From: Paenibacillus guangzhouensis
GTDB lineage: Bacteria; Bacillota; Bacilli; Paenibacillales; Paenibacillaceae
Reading direction: 5' to 3'
DNA length: 64,000 nucleotides
Assembly (NCBI RefSeq): GCF_009363075.1
Contig: NZ_CP045293.1
Coordinates: 5,801,501-5,865,500, forward strand
A model generated the notes under the pieces. It had not been told where the DNA came from. It searched no databases and saw nothing but the letters and a program-made list of their open reading frames with translations. Shown piece by piece: positions 44,196-51,864 of this stretch. Position 1 is the stretch's first letter. Each line of letters starts with the position of its first letter. Both the position numbers and the translations under genes were made by a program.

Positions 44196-44981
44196 TTGTC
44201 GTTGATTGGCGAGGAACGTAAAGGGATTATACTAGAGCAATTGAATTCCGAGGGACAGGTGAAGACGTTCGACCTGGTGAAGAAGTTAGGGGTGTCCTCG
44301 GAGACGATTCGCCGGTATTTAGAGGAATTGGAGCTTGAGAACCGGCTCAAGCGGGTATACGGCGGCGCGGTGAAGATTAATCTCATCGGTGAAGAGCCGT
44401 CCTATCTGAAGCGCGAGGTGCTCCATGCCGAGGAGAAACGAATGATCGGGAAGGCAGCAGCTGCGTTAGTCGAAGATAATGACGTCATTTTCATCGATGA
44501 TGGGACGACGCCACTGGCCATGATCGAATTTCTGATGAATAAGAATAACTTGACCGTGCTGACGATCTCGATTCCTGCACTGCATCAGTTAATCGAATAC
44601 AAGAATAAGGAATTATTCAATGGCGATATCTATCTCATCGGGGGCAAAGTAAATACGAGGCATTCTCGGGTTACGGGGTCCATTGCGGAGAAAATCGTCG
44701 AGCTGTTCCATGCAGATAAGGCGTTTATCTCGATTGACGGTATGGTGCTGGGCAAAGGCATTACCGCGTTTGATGCCGAACGTGGGCAGCTCATCAGCAA
44801 GATGATGGATAATTCCAGGCAATCGATTGTGATGAGCGACGGCAGTAAAATGGGACTTACCCAGCTCTATCGGATTGCCGAATGGCGCGATATCGACACG
44901 GTCATTAGCAATGTAGGCATGCCGAAGGACTGGGCCAAGCTGCTCGAACAGTACGGCGTTGATTGGATGGTAGCGAAGTAA
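44196..44981 (+). CDS. DeoR-family transcriptional regulator
   Basis: Repressor of 261 residues with an N-terminal HTH (ERKGIILEQLNSEGQVKT...VSSETIRRYLEEL) and the DeoR sensor domain (IFIDDGTTPLAMIEFL, NLTVLTISIPAL, SDGSKMG). The conserved RVYGGAV joins the two. Sensor domains of this family bind phosphorylated metabolites. Adjacent to phnXW and probably its regulator, acting at the tandem A-rich repeats. This would differ from the LysR/GntR regulators usually reported for phnWX. Start: GGAGGGG fits TTG 44196 (8 nt) better than TTG 44190 (2-4 nt). Confidence 0.88.
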   Translation: MSLIGEERKGIILEQLNSEGQVKTFDLVKKLGVSSETIRRYLEELELENRLKRVYGGAVKINLIGEEPSYLKREVLHAEEKRMIGKAAAALVEDNDVIFIDDGTTPLAMIEFLMNKNNLTVLTISIPALHQLIEYKNKELFNGDIYLIGGKVNTRHSRVTGSIAEKIVELFHADKAFISIDGMVLGKGITAFDAERGQLISKMMDNSRQSIVMSDGSKMGLTQLYRIAEWRDIDTVISNVGMPKDWAKLLEQYGVDWMVAK

Positions 44982-45001
44982 ATCGAAGTTGAATGCAGAA
45001 G

Positions 45002-45030
45002 AAGCCGGCGTCGAATCGACGATCCGGCTT
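45002..45030 (+). terminator. Hairpin after the DeoR gene
   Basis: AAGCCGGCGTCGA / TCGACGATCCGGCTT stem with a 1-nt loop remainder; T-run poor, but placed right after the stop. Confidence 0.55.
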
Positions 45031-45043
45031 GATGCGACATAAA

Positions 45044-45075
45044 AAAGAGCTTTAGAAGTAGCTCTAAAGCTCTTT
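45044..45075 (-). terminator. Rho-independent terminator of the DUF4318-like gene
   Basis: Perfect 13-bp stem AAAGAGCTTTAGA / TCTAAAGCTCTTT; the minus strand carries a T6 tail. Confidence 0.9.
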
Positions 45076-45079
45076 CATG

Positions 45080-45325
45080 TTAGATTTCTGTGAAGCGCAG
45101 CACGAATCCCGGTCTTCCGGCATTCCATACCTGGCACTGATAGACGACTTGATCGATCGAGATTACGGCAGGGCGGTCATATTCGATGAACTCATAGGTG
45201 ACTTTTTCTTGTTTGCAATAACGTTCAATTTCATCTAAGAACTCTTGTTTGTTCTTAGGAGGTTGATTCAGTTCGACGGAGAATCCTTTCTTCATCGTCT
45301 TATCCCACAATGATTTCAACATCAT
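45080..45325 (-). CDS. Small DUF4318-like protein
   Basis: Soluble 81-residue protein, monocistronic, with an excellent ribosome site (GAAGGAGAGG) and its own terminator. The body (FSVELNQPPKNKQEFLDEIERYC...FIEYDRPAVISIDQVVYQCQV...GFVLRFTEI) resembles the small Bacillales DUF4318 proteins as I remember them; function unknown. The assignment is tentative, the gene itself is not. Confidence 0.7.
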   Translation of the reverse strand: MMLKSLWDKTMKKGFSVELNQPPKNKQEFLDEIERYCKQEKVTYEFIEYDRPAVISIDQVVYQCQVWNAGRPGFVLRFTEI

Positions 45326-45491
45326 AATCCTCTCCTTCTCGTAGATGTCAGTTAGTTCAGAGCCGACGTATACCTCTATTATACCTCATCTTCCCAGAAT
45401 CACCTAAACATGAGAGGAATGTTTCGATATCCGTTGTATTCTTCCCTTTTTGCAAGCTTCATTTTATTGGTTCTCATCCGGACTGATGATA

Positions 45492-45520
45492 TTGACCCCT
45501 GCATCGAAACTCGATATAAT
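45492..45520 (+). promoter_or_regulatory. Sigma-A promoter of lacI
   Basis: TTGACC, 17-bp spacer, TATAAT. The spacer itself contains ATCGAAACTCGAT, an additional dyad resembling the operator. The rest of 45326-45719 holds no gene; the untranslated leader is about 190 nt. Confidence 0.8.
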
Positions 45521-45536
45521 GCAAGGTAGAAAGTTG

Positions 45537-45550
45537 TCGAAACGTTTCGA
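45537..45550. promoter_or_regulatory. LacI-type operator, perfect palindrome
   Basis: TCGAAACGTTTCGA, perfect 14-bp palindrome with central CG, about 10-20 bp past the expected lacI start point. 13 of 14 bases match the operator at the glycan operon. Confidence 0.8.
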
Positions 45551-45719
45551 ATTATAGCGTTTGAACACGATCATAAGTATTTCGTCATTCGAATGGGGTT
45601 CGCTATGATCGCCATTCTTTAGTGGCATATTTAACAATATAGGAGAAGTTGCAGGACGCTGTTGGCGTTCGTACTTGTCGAAGTGATGTCGGAAGGTATG
45701 ATAGATAGGGGCGAATGTA

Positions 45720-46685
45720 TTGGTCAGTATTAAAGATATCGCTAAAAAAGCAGGGGTTTCCGTCTCAACGGTATCTTACGCACTGAACGGGAATCCGAAG
45801 GTAACCGAGGAGACGTGTGCTCGCATTTTGGCGATTGCCAAAGAATTAAATTATGTTCCGAACGCGGCGGCAAGGTCGCTGAAGAAGAAGGAGTCTCGCA
45901 TTATCGGCGTGTTCTTGACCGATTTTAGCGGTGCTTTTTATGGGGATTTGCTGCAAGGCATCAAGGAAGTTCTCAATCTTAAAGAATATGATCTGGTCGT
46001 ATGCAGCGGGAAGGAATCGCATCGCATGCTGCCTGAGCGGATTATCGATGGCGCCATCATTCTGGATGAGCAGTTCCAGAGCGAAGAGCTGCTGCAGTAT
46101 GCGGACCGCGGTCACAAGATCGTTGTGCTGGATCGAGAGCTGAACCATCCTAACGTGAACCAGGTGCTGCTGGATAATAAGGCTGGCGCGATGCTCGCGA
46201 CGGAATATTTATTGGAACAGGGACATCGGAAGATCTATATCGTGAACGGGCCGAAAGGATCATATGATGCGAGACAACGTCTTCAAGCATCGAAGCAGAC
46301 ATTCGATCGGCACCAGGACGTGGAGTATATCGAGGTCGATGGGGATTTCAATAAATCCGCAGGGGAGCAGGCGGCGAAACAGATCATTGAAGCGTATACG
46401 GAGCCTGTTGCGGTATTCTGCCTGAATGACGAAATGGCGATCGGCGTATACAATTATGTCGCAACTACGCCATATCGCATCGGGGAACATATCCATATCA
46501 TCGGGTTCGATAATATTGAACTCTCGGCTTATACGCAGCCACGTCTAGCAACGATTAACTATTCGAAGAAGAAATGGGGCGCTTTGGCGGCGGAACAATT
46601 GATAAAGCTGCTGCAAGGCGTATCGATAGAGCATGAACGGATTTATGTGACGCTCGTGCCGGGCGATTCGGTCGGGCGTGTGTAG
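45720..46685 (+). CDS. LacI-family regulator, probable repressor of the glycan locus
   Basis: Repressor of 321 residues. HTH and hinge: SIKDIAKKAGVSVSTVSYALNG then YVPNAAARSLKKK, with the minor-groove hinge helix. The periplasmic-binding-like effector domain starts IIGVFLTDFSGAFYGDLLQG and ends GFDNIELSAYTQPRLATI. Start: TTG with AGGGG 8 nt upstream; no ATG or GTG fits. Its promoter carries a palindrome almost identical to the one at the esterase-ABC-GH3-GH94 operon, which suggests autoregulation and control of that operon, with a sugar from the pathway as inducer. Confidence 0.92.
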   Translation: MVSIKDIAKKAGVSVSTVSYALNGNPKVTEETCARILAIAKELNYVPNAAARSLKKKESRIIGVFLTDFSGAFYGDLLQGIKEVLNLKEYDLVVCSGKESHRMLPERIIDGAIILDEQFQSEELLQYADRGHKIVVLDRELNHPNVNQVLLDNKAGAMLATEYLLEQGHRKIYIVNGPKGSYDARQRLQASKQTFDRHQDVEYIEVDGDFNKSAGEQAAKQIIEAYTEPVAVFCLNDEMAIGVYNYVATTPYRIGEHIHIIGFDNIELSAYTQPRLATINYSKKKWGALAAEQLIKLLQGVSIEHERIYVTLVPGDSVGRV

Positions 46686-46695
46686 AGCAATGATG

Positions 46696-46745
46696 AAAAA
46701 GGCTTATCTTCAAGCGAGAATGTTCGCTTGAGATAAGCCTTTTTC
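46696..46745. terminator. Strong bidirectional terminator
   Basis: AAAAAGGCTTATC... with a 22-bp stem running through TCAAGCGA / TCGCTTGA, loop GAATGT, and A-/T-runs on both sides. Shared by the converging lacI and tetR genes. Confidence 0.95.
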
Positions 46746-47389
46746 TATTCTTTGATTTCATTCGGAGCGCTGAGCGCATCAAGCAGCCCCGAAGACTGCA
46801 GCGGACCCCACCGCATGATTCGTGTCATCATCAGCGCCATTTCGTGCGAATTGAGCTTCATCCCGTTCTCGAACCAATAGAGAATAATGCCGAGATTGGC
46901 CGACGTAATATAGGTAATGAGATAGTCGCGTGGGATCAGGAGCTGTTCTTCCCGCAGATGAACGGCGATGATTTTCTTATAGATGTTGTCGCCCATTAAA
47001 TTCCGCAAGGTGATGGCAAAGGAATGATCTCCCTTGGGCCCGAACATGACGCGGAAAAAATCGGCATGCTCAATGAAATAGTCGAAGATACACACAATTG
47101 GCTCGAATGGTTCGTTCGTATTCAGGCCTTGCAGCAAGGCGATCGGGTTCACGTCGCCTACGCGATTGGTTAATCCTTCGAGCATCTCCGCTTGCGCTTG
47201 GGCGAGCAGCTCGAATTTATCCCGATAATGGAGATAGAACGTCCCCCGGTTGAGGCCGGCACGCTGCGTAATATCGGCGATGGTGGTATTATCGAAACCC
47301 TTCTCTTCCATGAGCGCCAGGAGAGCTTGTAAGATCATTTGCTTCGTTCGGACGATCCTGGGATCGATACGATTGTTCGAGTCTTGCAT
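46745..47389 (-). CDS. TetR-family transcriptional regulator
   Basis: Regulator of 214 residues. The HTH is TTIADITQRAGLNRGTFYLHYRDKFEL, typical of the YhgD/DhaS-like branch; the C-terminal ligand domain is not distinctive. Start: AAGGAGG 11 nt before ATG 47389; the frame extends to 47425 with no site. Divergent from a YhgE-like membrane protein, a pairing also seen for yhgD-yhgE in Bacillus, with matching half-sites in the shared region. Confidence 0.88.
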   Translation of the reverse strand: MQDSNNRIDPRIVRTKQMILQALLALMEEKGFDNTTIADITQRAGLNRGTFYLHYRDKFELLAQAQAEMLEGLTNRVGDVNPIALLQGLNTNEPFEPIVCIFDYFIEHADFFRVMFGPKGDHSFAITLRNLMGDNIYKKIIAVHLREEQLLIPRDYLITYITSANLGIILYWFENGMKLNSHEMALMMTRIMRWGPLQSSGLLDALSAPNEIKE

Positions 47390-47472
47390 GACAGTCACGG
47401 CCTCCTTATTTGAACAAATGAACAATTCCCGATGCGTTGTTGTTTAGTGCACACAGCAGTGAAAGTTGATTA

Positions 47473-47535
47473 TTGTAATCTCATTTCATTTTATTATAAT
47501 GAACACAATGATCATTAATCAACAACTTGTTCATT
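47473..47535 (+). promoter_or_regulatory. Promoter and TetR-type operator
   Basis: TTGTAA-N16-TATAAT gives the plus-strand promoter. AATGAACA (47498) and TGTTCATT (47528) are perfect inverted 8-bp arms overlapping and following the -10 box, and two more TGAACA half-sites lie near 47411 and 47419 in front of tetR. Confidence 0.6.
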
Positions 47536-47558
47536 AAGTTTGGATAGGGGGAAACGAT

Positions 47559-48761
47559 ATGGATACGAAAAAAAACTTCTGGAGGCAGAAGACGGTATGG
47601 GGCGGTCTGATCGGTGTCATCGTGGTATGTATGGTATTCGGGCTTGCGATGATGGGGACGGTGCTCAGTTCACAGCCTAGAGAGCTGCCGGTTGCCATAG
47701 TTGTGCTCGATCAACCAGTACAGAGCCCAGCAGGCGGAGACATGGCGATCGGACAGATGATGCAAGAGAAGTTGACAGGGGAGCTTGGTACGCAGTTGCC
47801 TGTTACGTTTACGGTACTCCATTCCGAAGCGGAGGCCGTACAAGGGATGGATGAACAGAAATATTACGGGGCACTGGTGCTGCCAGAGAACCTGAGTGCA
47901 GGTGTGTTGTCCTTGCAGTCCCCGAACCCGCAGCAAGCAGCGGTGACCATCTACGCCAATGAAGGCATGAATATGCAAGTGGCGACGACGGTGAAGCAGA
48001 TGTTGCATCAGGTGATGCAAGGCGTATCAGGGGAGTTGACGAAGCAGCTCATGGGCATGGTCGCAGCGAAGACGCCGGCGGTTCCGGTTCAGACGGCAGA
48101 GCACTTCATGCACCCGTTCACTGTGCAAGATCAGACGCTTCATTCAGTCGGTGCGAAGAACGCGAATGGGAATGCGCCGGGACTATTAACGCAAATCTTG
48201 TGGATTGGCAGCTTGATTACGAGTGTATGTATGTTCTTGGCATCGAAAGCTGCCCGATCGACAGGATCGCGGCCGTGGGGCACGATTCTCTTCCAAATCA
48301 TTGCAGGCATCGTATTCGTAGCGGCAGCAGCCAGCCTTACGCAATGGATGGCGGAGTCCTGGTATGGGATGGAGATCCAGCATGAAGGCAAGGTCTGGTT
48401 ATTCTTAGTGCTCATTGCGGTTACGTTCTTCGCCATTCAATCGACGCTGCTCAATTGGGTCGGCATGCCAGCGATGGTGCTTTTGGTTCTACTGATGTTC
48501 TTCTCGATGCCGCTGCTCAATATGGTGCCCGAGATGCTGTCCGATGTGACAAGAGACTGGCTCTATTCCTGGACGCCGCTTCGGATCGCTGCTTCCGGAT
48601 TGCGCGATGTGATGTACTTCGGCGGCGAAGGCGGTGGATTGCAGGAGATTATCACGATATTAGGGTGTATTGTCGGCGCAGGTGTTATTCTTATGATGGC
48701 ATCCGCGGCGAAACGTGTGAAGGTTCCGGGCGCTTCAAGACAGGTAGAACGAATATCGTAA
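47559..48761 (+). CDS. YhgE/Pip-like ABC-2-type membrane protein
   Basis: Membrane protein of 400 residues: TM1 at ~14-36, a ~170-residue extracytoplasmic part (VAIVVLDQPVQSP, YYGALVLPENLSAG) and 5 C-terminal TM segments. This layout belongs to the YhgE/Pip and ABC-2 permease-like group, which often has no ATPase partner. Exporters of this type are frequently induced by toxic compounds through a divergent TetR repressor, and that arrangement is present here. Substrate unknown. GGGGGG precedes the ATG. Confidence 0.78.
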   Translation: MDTKKNFWRQKTVWGGLIGVIVVCMVFGLAMMGTVLSSQPRELPVAIVVLDQPVQSPAGGDMAIGQMMQEKLTGELGTQLPVTFTVLHSEAEAVQGMDEQKYYGALVLPENLSAGVLSLQSPNPQQAAVTIYANEGMNMQVATTVKQMLHQVMQGVSGELTKQLMGMVAAKTPAVPVQTAEHFMHPFTVQDQTLHSVGAKNANGNAPGLLTQILWIGSLITSVCMFLASKAARSTGSRPWGTILFQIIAGIVFVAAAASLTQWMAESWYGMEIQHEGKVWLFLVLIAVTFFAIQSTLLNWVGMPAMVLLVLLMFFSMPLLNMVPEMLSDVTRDWLYSWTPLRIAASGLRDVMYFGGEGGGLQEIITILGCIVGAGVILMMASAAKRVKVPGASRQVERIS

Positions 48762-48766
48762 GAGTG

Positions 48767-48790
48767 AAGGCGGCGATAAGCCGCCTTTTT
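48767..48790 (+). terminator. Rho-independent terminator
   Basis: AAGGCGGC / GCCGCCTT stem, loop GATAA, T5 tail, after the YhgE-like gene. Confidence 0.9.
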
Positions 48791-48853
48791 GGCATATGGC
48801 AAGGGATTGACGAGCGGTGTAGAATAGGGAATAGATGGGAGGGATTATGACCT

Positions 48854-49735
48854 ATGGAAATACAGGCAAGACAAGGATTATCCGAGCAAGATTTGCATGA
48901 TATTCGCATTCTGGCGGACATCTGCGATGCGCTCGACGGGATTAAGCTGAAATTAAACTGGATTTCTCTACAGACGCGTTCTGCTCAAGAGACGAATGAT
49001 TTCCTTATCTACGATAATGGCGATCTGATCGGTTATTTGGGTATATACAGCTTCCAAGTATCGGAAGCGGAGATCAGCGGGATGATTCATCCACTATACC
49101 GAAAACGCGGACTATTCACGAAGCTTGTCGATGCGGCGGTAGAGGAATGCAGACGGCGAGAGTTCGGACGGATCCTGTTCATTAATCATCATCGTTCTAC
49201 GTCGGGCCAAGCGTTCTTGCTTGCCCGTGGCACGACATATAAGGTATCGGAGCATTGGATGCGTTGCGAGCGGACAGAATCAGATCTGAATGGCGCGAGC
49301 ATTCCTGGGATGATCGAGGAAGCGGTTTATCTGCGCAGTGCAAGTGTAGAGGACAAGGAACTGTTGATTCAGCTGAATATGGCCGGGTTCGCGATGGAGG
49401 AATTCGATTCGCGAGAATATGTAGAACGGACCATCTCTAGCCCACTGGAATATACGTTCATCGCCGAAGCGCAAGGCCAGCCGATTGCCAAATTAGGGGT
49501 TACGTATGAAGAGGGGAGTGCCTTCATCTATGGATTCTGCGTGAGCCCGCAGCAGCGCGGTCGAGGATATGGCCGCCGAATTCTCGTCGAGCTCATGAAC
49601 ATGCTGCAGCGTGAACAAGGGAGGTCGAGATTCGAGCTCGAGGTAGCCGTGGAGAATGCACGCGCACTGAGCATTTATGAGGATTGCGGGTTCCGGGTCA
49701 TTAGCGCGAATGATTATTACGAATTGAAGTTGTGA
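48854..49735 (+). CDS. Tandem GNAT N-acetyltransferase
   Basis: Protein of 293 residues with two GNAT domains. The first half (IYDNGDLIGYLGIYSF...EISGMIHPLYRKRGLFTKLV) has a weak acetyl-CoA motif; the second (FIYGFCVSPQQRGRGYGRRILVELM) has a clear Q/RxxGxG/A loop and should be catalytic. Such double-GNAT proteins are common in Bacillales; the acceptor is unknown. GGGAGGG lies 9 nt before ATG 48854. Confidence 0.85.
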   Translation: MEIQARQGLSEQDLHDIRILADICDALDGIKLKLNWISLQTRSAQETNDFLIYDNGDLIGYLGIYSFQVSEAEISGMIHPLYRKRGLFTKLVDAAVEECRRREFGRILFINHHRSTSGQAFLLARGTTYKVSEHWMRCERTESDLNGASIPGMIEEAVYLRSASVEDKELLIQLNMAGFAMEEFDSREYVERTISSPLEYTFIAEAQGQPIAKLGVTYEEGSAFIYGFCVSPQQRGRGYGRRILVELMNMLQREQGRSRFELEVAVENARALSIYEDCGFRVISANDYYELKL

Positions 49736-49751
49736 GGAAAAAAGGACCAGA

Positions 49752-49765
49752 GTGACTGAGATCAC
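49752..49765. promoter_or_regulatory. Fnr-like half-palindrome upstream of scdA
   Basis: GTGACTGAGATCAC has the form GTGA-N6-TCAC, the core of the Bacillus Fnr box, 74 bp before the scdA start. It lacks the outer T/A of the cyd site. Nitric-oxide-repair genes are often under such control. Confidence 0.4.
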
Positions 49766-49838
49766 GATGGCCCTTCGTCTTCCGTCGTATGATGATCTTG
49801 CAAGGCCTAAGATCTTATGAACTGGAGGCGAATCCAAC

Positions 49839-50528
49839 ATGATTACACAAGAAATGACCGTACGTGATGCGGTATTGCAATATCCGGCTGCGAGCGACGT
49901 GTTCAAGCGGCTCAAAATTGACTTCTGCTGCGGAGGCAACCGACCGATTCAAGAAGCGGCGGAAGCACGCGGGCTTGATGCTGCGGCAGTCGTCCAGCAA
50001 TTGAATGACATGAAGCAGTCCGCGCCAAGTATCGGGATCGGAATGGATTGGCAATATATGTCCTCACGGGCGTTGATCGAATATATCGTGAAGAAGCACC
50101 ATCAGTATTTGCGTGACCAGTTGCCGCAGATCGCAGCGAATGTGGAACGCGTCTATCATGTGCACGGCGGAGATCAGCCGCATTTGGTTCAGATGGCGGA
50201 GCTGTTCCGGCAGCTGCGAGCTGAACTCGAGGCGCATATTGCGAAGGAAGAGGAGATCTCCTTCCCGCTCATCATGCGTGCGGAAGAAGATGCGGGTGTT
50301 GTCTCTCATACCGACGTGCGCGCAGTCGTGGCCGAACTGGAAGGCGAGCATGACGGCGCTGGGAATCTGCTGAAGCAGCTCCGTGAAGTCACGAATGATT
50401 TTACCCCGCCTGAACATGCTTGTACGACGTATCGGATTACCTATGCACGTCTAGAGGAACTCGAAGGGATGACGTTCGAACATGTACATCTGGAGAACAA
50501 TGTGTTATTCCAGCGGTTTGGGCTGTAA
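49839..50528 (+). CDS. scdA: Iron-sulfur cluster repair di-iron protein (RIC)
   Basis: Cytosolic di-iron protein, 229 residues, that repairs Fe-S clusters damaged by nitric oxide or peroxide. The N-terminal ScdA domain carries KIDFCCGG, and the hemerythrin-like domain supplies metal ligands in VKKHHQYLRD, LEAHIAKEEE, LEGEHDGAG and FEHVHLENNVLF. Length and order match ScdA/YtfE. Start: GGAGGCG ~10 nt before the ATG. The IS3 element is inserted about 20 bp after its stop. Confidence 0.94.
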   Translation: MITQEMTVRDAVLQYPAASDVFKRLKIDFCCGGNRPIQEAAEARGLDAAAVVQQLNDMKQSAPSIGIGMDWQYMSSRALIEYIVKKHHQYLRDQLPQIAANVERVYHVHGGDQPHLVQMAELFRQLRAELEAHIAKEEEISFPLIMRAEEDAGVVSHTDVRAVVAELEGEHDGAGNLLKQLREVTNDFTPPEHACTTYRITYARLEELEGMTFEHVHLENNVLFQRFGL

Positions 50529-50648
50529 TCAATCGACGATCAACTAATGAAAGGCACCCCTTGCTGGTATTATCCCCTTACGGTAGACAGTAAAAAAAGA
50601 GTTCATGTTATGATGAATTCAACACTGTTGACCGGAGGGGATTTTTTC

Positions 50649-50984
50649 ATGGCGAAAAAGGGACAGACATTCAATCGTTATGACGAAACAACTAAGCAGG
50701 AGGCTGTTAGACTACGTCTTGAGGAACACTGGAGTTATTCCATGATTATGAATAAGCTGAGTATCAAGAGTAAGAGTCAAATTCAGAATTGGGTAAAGAA
50801 ATCTGAGCGTGGGGAAACGTTTAAGGATCTTCGAGGGAGATGGAGTAAGAAGCGCTTCAGATCAGTTGAAGAAGAGATTAGTTATTTGAAAGCACAGGTG
50901 GAATATCTAAAAAAGCTCAATCCAAATCTACATGGGGAGGAAAGTTGGATAAGCAAGTCCGATTCGAGTCCATTCGAGAAATGA
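50649..50984 (+). CDS. IS3 transposase OrfA
   Basis: DNA-binding subunit of 111 residues with a helix-turn-helix (YSMIMNKLSIKSKSQIQNWVKKSERG) and a C-terminal leucine-zipper-like stretch (VEEEISYLKAQVEYLKKL). Start: GGAGGGG 8 nt before ATG 50649. Near its end is the slippery heptamer A-AAA-AAG (around 50909), at which a -1 shift would continue into orfB as one fusion transposase. Confidence 0.9.
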   Translation: MAKKGQTFNRYDETTKQEAVRLRLEEHWSYSMIMNKLSIKSKSQIQNWVKKSERGETFKDLRGRWSKKRFRSVEEEISYLKAQVEYLKKLNPNLHGEESWISKSDSSPFEK

Positions 50985-51796
50985 AAACCGATTTTCCTAT
51001 TAAATTACTGTGTAAGATTGCTGAGGTTTCCCGTTCTGGCTACTATAAATGGTTAGCCACTTACGAGTCCCGGAAAACACGTATGGATGAGAATACGGTA
51101 ATTAAAGAGCATATTCTAGCGATTCACCGTATTCGGCCTTACTACGGTTATTTTCGCATGCGCACAGCACTACGAAAGGAAGGGCTATATGTTAACCACA
51201 AGAAGGTGCGACGACTCATGCGAGAATTAGGAATCCAGTCTGTCATACGTAAGAAACGGCCTTTCGCAGGCAGAAAGCCTTCTGTGTTGTTCCAGAATGT
51301 ATTAAACCGGGAATTCACTTCAGCCGCAGCTAAGCTCAAACTAGTAACCGACATAACCTATGTTCGCGTTGGACATGGCTTCCTCTATCTTTCAGTTGTT
51401 TTAGACCTCTACAACAATGAGATTTTGACTTGGAGGTTGGGAGAACGAAATGACCTAGAACTTGTTCTGGACACCGTAAAACAACTGAATACACCAAAAG
51501 CGATCCTGCACTCTGATCAAGGGTTTCAATACACGACAAAGACGTATGCAAAGCTCCTTGCAGATCAGAAGCTTGTTGGCAGCCATTCTAGACGTGGGAA
51601 CTGCTTTGATAATGCGTGCGTTGAGTCGTTCTTCTCGCATCTAAAGGCAGAAAAGCTTCATTTGGTGAAGCCAAACGGTGCCTCTGAAGCTGAACGTTTG
51701 ATCACTGAATATATTGCTTATTACAACCATGAGCGGTTTCAGAAAAAATTAGGCGACCTCTCCCCTGTTGAATACAGGAAAGCGATCGCCGCTTAA
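50945..51796 (+). CDS. IS3 transposase OrfB (DDE integrase domain)
   Basis: Catalytic domain, 283 residues. The HTH_21-like part (LAIHRIRPYYGYFRMRTALR, YVNHKKVRRLMRELGI) leads into the DDE core: first Asp in LVTDITYV, second in LHSDQGFQYT, Glu in ACVESFFSHLKAE. The C-terminal RFQKKLGDLSPVEYR is also typical. It is probably made mainly as an OrfAB fusion by -1 frameshifting, although GGGGAGG before the TTG could allow separate initiation. Confidence 0.93.
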   Translation: MDKQVRFESIREMKTDFPIKLLCKIAEVSRSGYYKWLATYESRKTRMDENTVIKEHILAIHRIRPYYGYFRMRTALRKEGLYVNHKKVRRLMRELGIQSVIRKKRPFAGRKPSVLFQNVLNREFTSAAAKLKLVTDITYVRVGHGFLYLSVVLDLYNNEILTWRLGERNDLELVLDTVKQLNTPKAILHSDQGFQYTTKTYAKLLADQKLVGSHSRRGNCFDNACVESFFSHLKAEKLHLVKPNGASEAERLITEYIAYYNHERFQKKLGDLSPVEYRKAIAA

Positions 51797-51864
51797 TTTA
51801 TGGCTTTTTTAGCTGTCTACTTGACGGGGATATGACCATTGCAGGGTGCCTTTTTGTGATCATT

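Larger units (their letters stand above)
50550..51853 (+). mobile_element. IS3-family insertion sequence (IS150-like group)
   Basis: About 1.3-kb element with orfA and orfB overlapping in the -1 frame and imperfect terminal repeats. Left end AAAGGCACCCCTTGCTGGTA with TATCCCC and GTAGACAG; right end (inverted) AAAGGCACCCTGCAATGGTC with TATCCCC and GTAGACAG. Exact ends are uncertain and I see no clear target duplication. The outermost 10 bp may be the arms of a host terminator (see findings). Both frames look intact, so the element may be active. Confidence 0.85.
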
